DNA from: Deltaproteobacteria bacterium RBG_16_64_85 | Lineage (GTDB): Bacteria > Desulfobacterota > Deferrimicrobia > Deferrimicrobiales > Deferrimicrobiaceae | Length of the DNA stretch: 64,000 nt | Direction: 5' to 3' | Assembly (NCBI GenBank): GCA_001798885.1 | Contig: MGQW01000007.1 | Location: 21,242 to 85,241, forward strand | In this document: piece by piece, positions 63,024-64,000 of the stretch | Layout of the letters: the number at the start of each line of letters is the position of its first letter | Numbering within the stretch: position 1 is the stretch's first letter | Translations under genes and position numbers: made by a program | The notes under the pieces: model-generated | The model's database searches: none | What the model was told of the DNA's origin: nothing | Seen by the model: only the letters and a program-made list of their open reading frames with translations

Positions 63024-63766
63024 CACCGGATCCCCGGGGAGGCGTCGGGGTCGAACGGATTCATGCGGACAGCCAGGGAATAGAGATAAGGATAGTCCGA
63101 CTTCAGGTGGGCGAGATAAGCCAGCCACTGGACAAGAAGCAGGGCGTACGCCCGGTTGATGTCCCCGACGATGTGCCGAATGTCCGCATCGTGAAGGAGA
63201 GCGACATCCTTCCGGACAGCCAGCTCCTCCACGAGGTGGAAGACTGACCAGAGCAGGTCGGTGAAGGACTCGTGCTCCAGGAGATTGGGGTTCTCCATCA
63301 GGGCCACCAGGAAATCTCTCTTCGCCAGCAGGAAGCTCCGCAGTTGTTCCAGATCTCCGGTTCGCAGCTCGATCCCCGGTTCGTGGGCGCGGCATCCGGC
63401 AGCGGCTTCGGAGAACTCCTTCTCTGTCCACCCCGCCGCCGGGAGGAGCACTTTCCCAAGGTCGCCGGCCTTCGAGTCGAACCCCTTGAACGATTCGAGC
63501 AGGGACCTTCCCAGTTCGCTGAAGAAGACCCCGATGACCATGTTCATTTTCTTGAGCAGCGCCATCTTCTCCCGCTTGTTCAGCAGGCGGTCCACGATCA
63601 GGGTCACGAAAAGGATCTGGACGGGGAGGAAAGCAAGATCCCCGATCAGGTAGATGAGGATGTGGCGGCCATCCCGGAAGATCGCGTAGTGGAGGAGATA
63701 GGCGAACATCGAGAAGGCGACGAGAGCCAGACCCAAGAGGATCTGCCAGGAGGTTTTCATCGGCAT
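63023..63766 (-). CDS. two-helix membrane-anchored helical protein of unknown function
   Basis: The 247-residue protein has two N-terminal membrane helices (ILLGLALVAFSMFAYLLHYA and LIYLIGDLAFLPVQILFVTL). A soluble helical domain follows, with RDFLVALMENPNLLEHESFT and LVQWLAYLAHLKSDYPYLYS. I know this as a recurring hypothetical family with no assigned role. GGGGATGAAATC precedes ATG 63766. It is translationally coupled to the ferritin-like gene. Confidence 0.7.
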   Translation of the reverse strand: MPMKTSWQILLGLALVAFSMFAYLLHYAIFRDGRHILIYLIGDLAFLPVQILFVTLIVDRLLNKREKMALLKKMNMVIGVFFSELGRSLLESFKGFDSKAGDLGKVLLPAAGWTEKEFSEAAAGCRAHEPGIELRTGDLEQLRSFLLAKRDFLVALMENPNLLEHESFTDLLWSVFHLVEELAVRKDVALLHDADIRHIVGDINRAYALLLVQWLAYLAHLKSDYPYLYSLAVRMNPFDPDASPGIR

Positions 63767-63851
63767 GATTTCATCCCCAGGACAGGAATGGCACGGTACA
63801 AACGGAAATAGTACCATGGCTTGAAGATGAAATCCCCGAGGGGAACTCCAC

Positions 63852-64000
63852 ATGGGTATGAATGCGCAAAACCCGGTTGCGTGGTGTGAAGTGTCGCGGG
63901 TCAAGCTCTGGCATATCGCCCGCACTTTTCTGGGAATCGGGCTGGCCTCTTTCAGCCTGGCTGCTCTGGGAGAGGCCAAGAGCTGGGTGACCGAAAAGAG
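63852..64000 (+). CDS. start of a chromate-transporter-like membrane protein (partial)
   Basis: The first 49 codons are present before the window ends. The hydrophobic FLGIGLASFSLAALGEAKSW segment resembles the first helix of the ChrA-type transporter fold. GAGGGGAA precedes ATG 63852; ATG 63858 is an alternative. Assignment is tentative because only the first helix is visible. Confidence 0.45.
   Translation, partial: MGMNAQNPVAWCEVSRVKLWHIARTFLGIGLASFSLAALGEAKSWVTEK

Noticed and set aside
1..64000. CRISPR arrays, insertion sequences, integrases, prophage or toxin-antitoxin genes
   Set aside because: I found no spaced direct repeats, transposase or integrase motifs anywhere in the window.

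Overview
This is a GC-rich bacterial chromosome segment, densely packed with genes on both strands. It has no rRNA, recognisable tRNA, insertion sequence, prophage or CRISPR array. The gene mix (a bd-type quinol oxidase, a branched-chain amino-acid ABC operon, a Lon-like protease, hemerythrin and ferritin-like proteins, ATP-dependent PEP carboxykinase, HD-GYP and RpfC-like signalling proteins) fits a Gram-negative bacterium of the former Deltaproteobacteria (Desulfobacterota type). That placement is an inference, because no phylogenetic marker is present.

Layout. At 0-7.5 kb there is the end of an upstream gene, a giant multi-SDR protein and cydAB. A minus-strand liv operon (livJ-H-M-G-F) closed by a WYL regulator occupies 7.5-12.9 kb. 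From 13 to 18 kb lie a PQQ-type sugar dehydrogenase with mutY, a ferritin-like protein, trxB, a DUF4282 protein and a cold-shock gene with a clear promoter and terminator. A HEAT-repeat/HD-GYP pair and a DEAD-box helicase with a long leader lie at 18-23 kb. From 23 to 34.6 kb are an aldo/keto reductase with an ACT protein, an acyltransferase, a minus-strand lon-pcm-membrane-synthase operon, a cache protein, a purine permease and a PIG-L deacetylase. From 34.6 to 45 kb are msrA, an RpfC-like hybrid kinase, a B12/radical-SAM plus MBL pair, a second aldo/keto reductase, a hemerythrin pair, a decayed kinase and an HDAC-family hydrolase. From 45 to 49 kb are mdh, a hypothetical gene, tpx and a large secreted protein.

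The most interesting part is 49.1-60.6 kb. lexA is followed directly by a divergent family B DNA polymerase whose proofreading motifs look lost. About 9 kb away, on the opposite strand, the same near-palindromic operator (GTATGTTAACCTAC, ending 4 nt before an ATG) sits in front of an internally deleted second lexA. That remnant runs into a RecA-like protein without a recognisable Walker A lysine and a 97-residue helical protein. A SRAP (YedK/HMCES-type) protein and a 3-methyladenine DNA glycosylase follow. I interpret these as a split, LexA-controlled damage-response or mutagenesis system, analogous to but different from ImuA-ImuB-DnaE2. Between the two halves lie a FecR-OmpA-CHASE2/HD-GYP envelope-signalling operon, an NmrA-like protein and small envelope proteins.

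The last 4 kb carry pckA, a membrane protein translationally coupled to a ferritin-like gene that reads antisense into pckA, and the start of a probable chromate-transporter-like gene.
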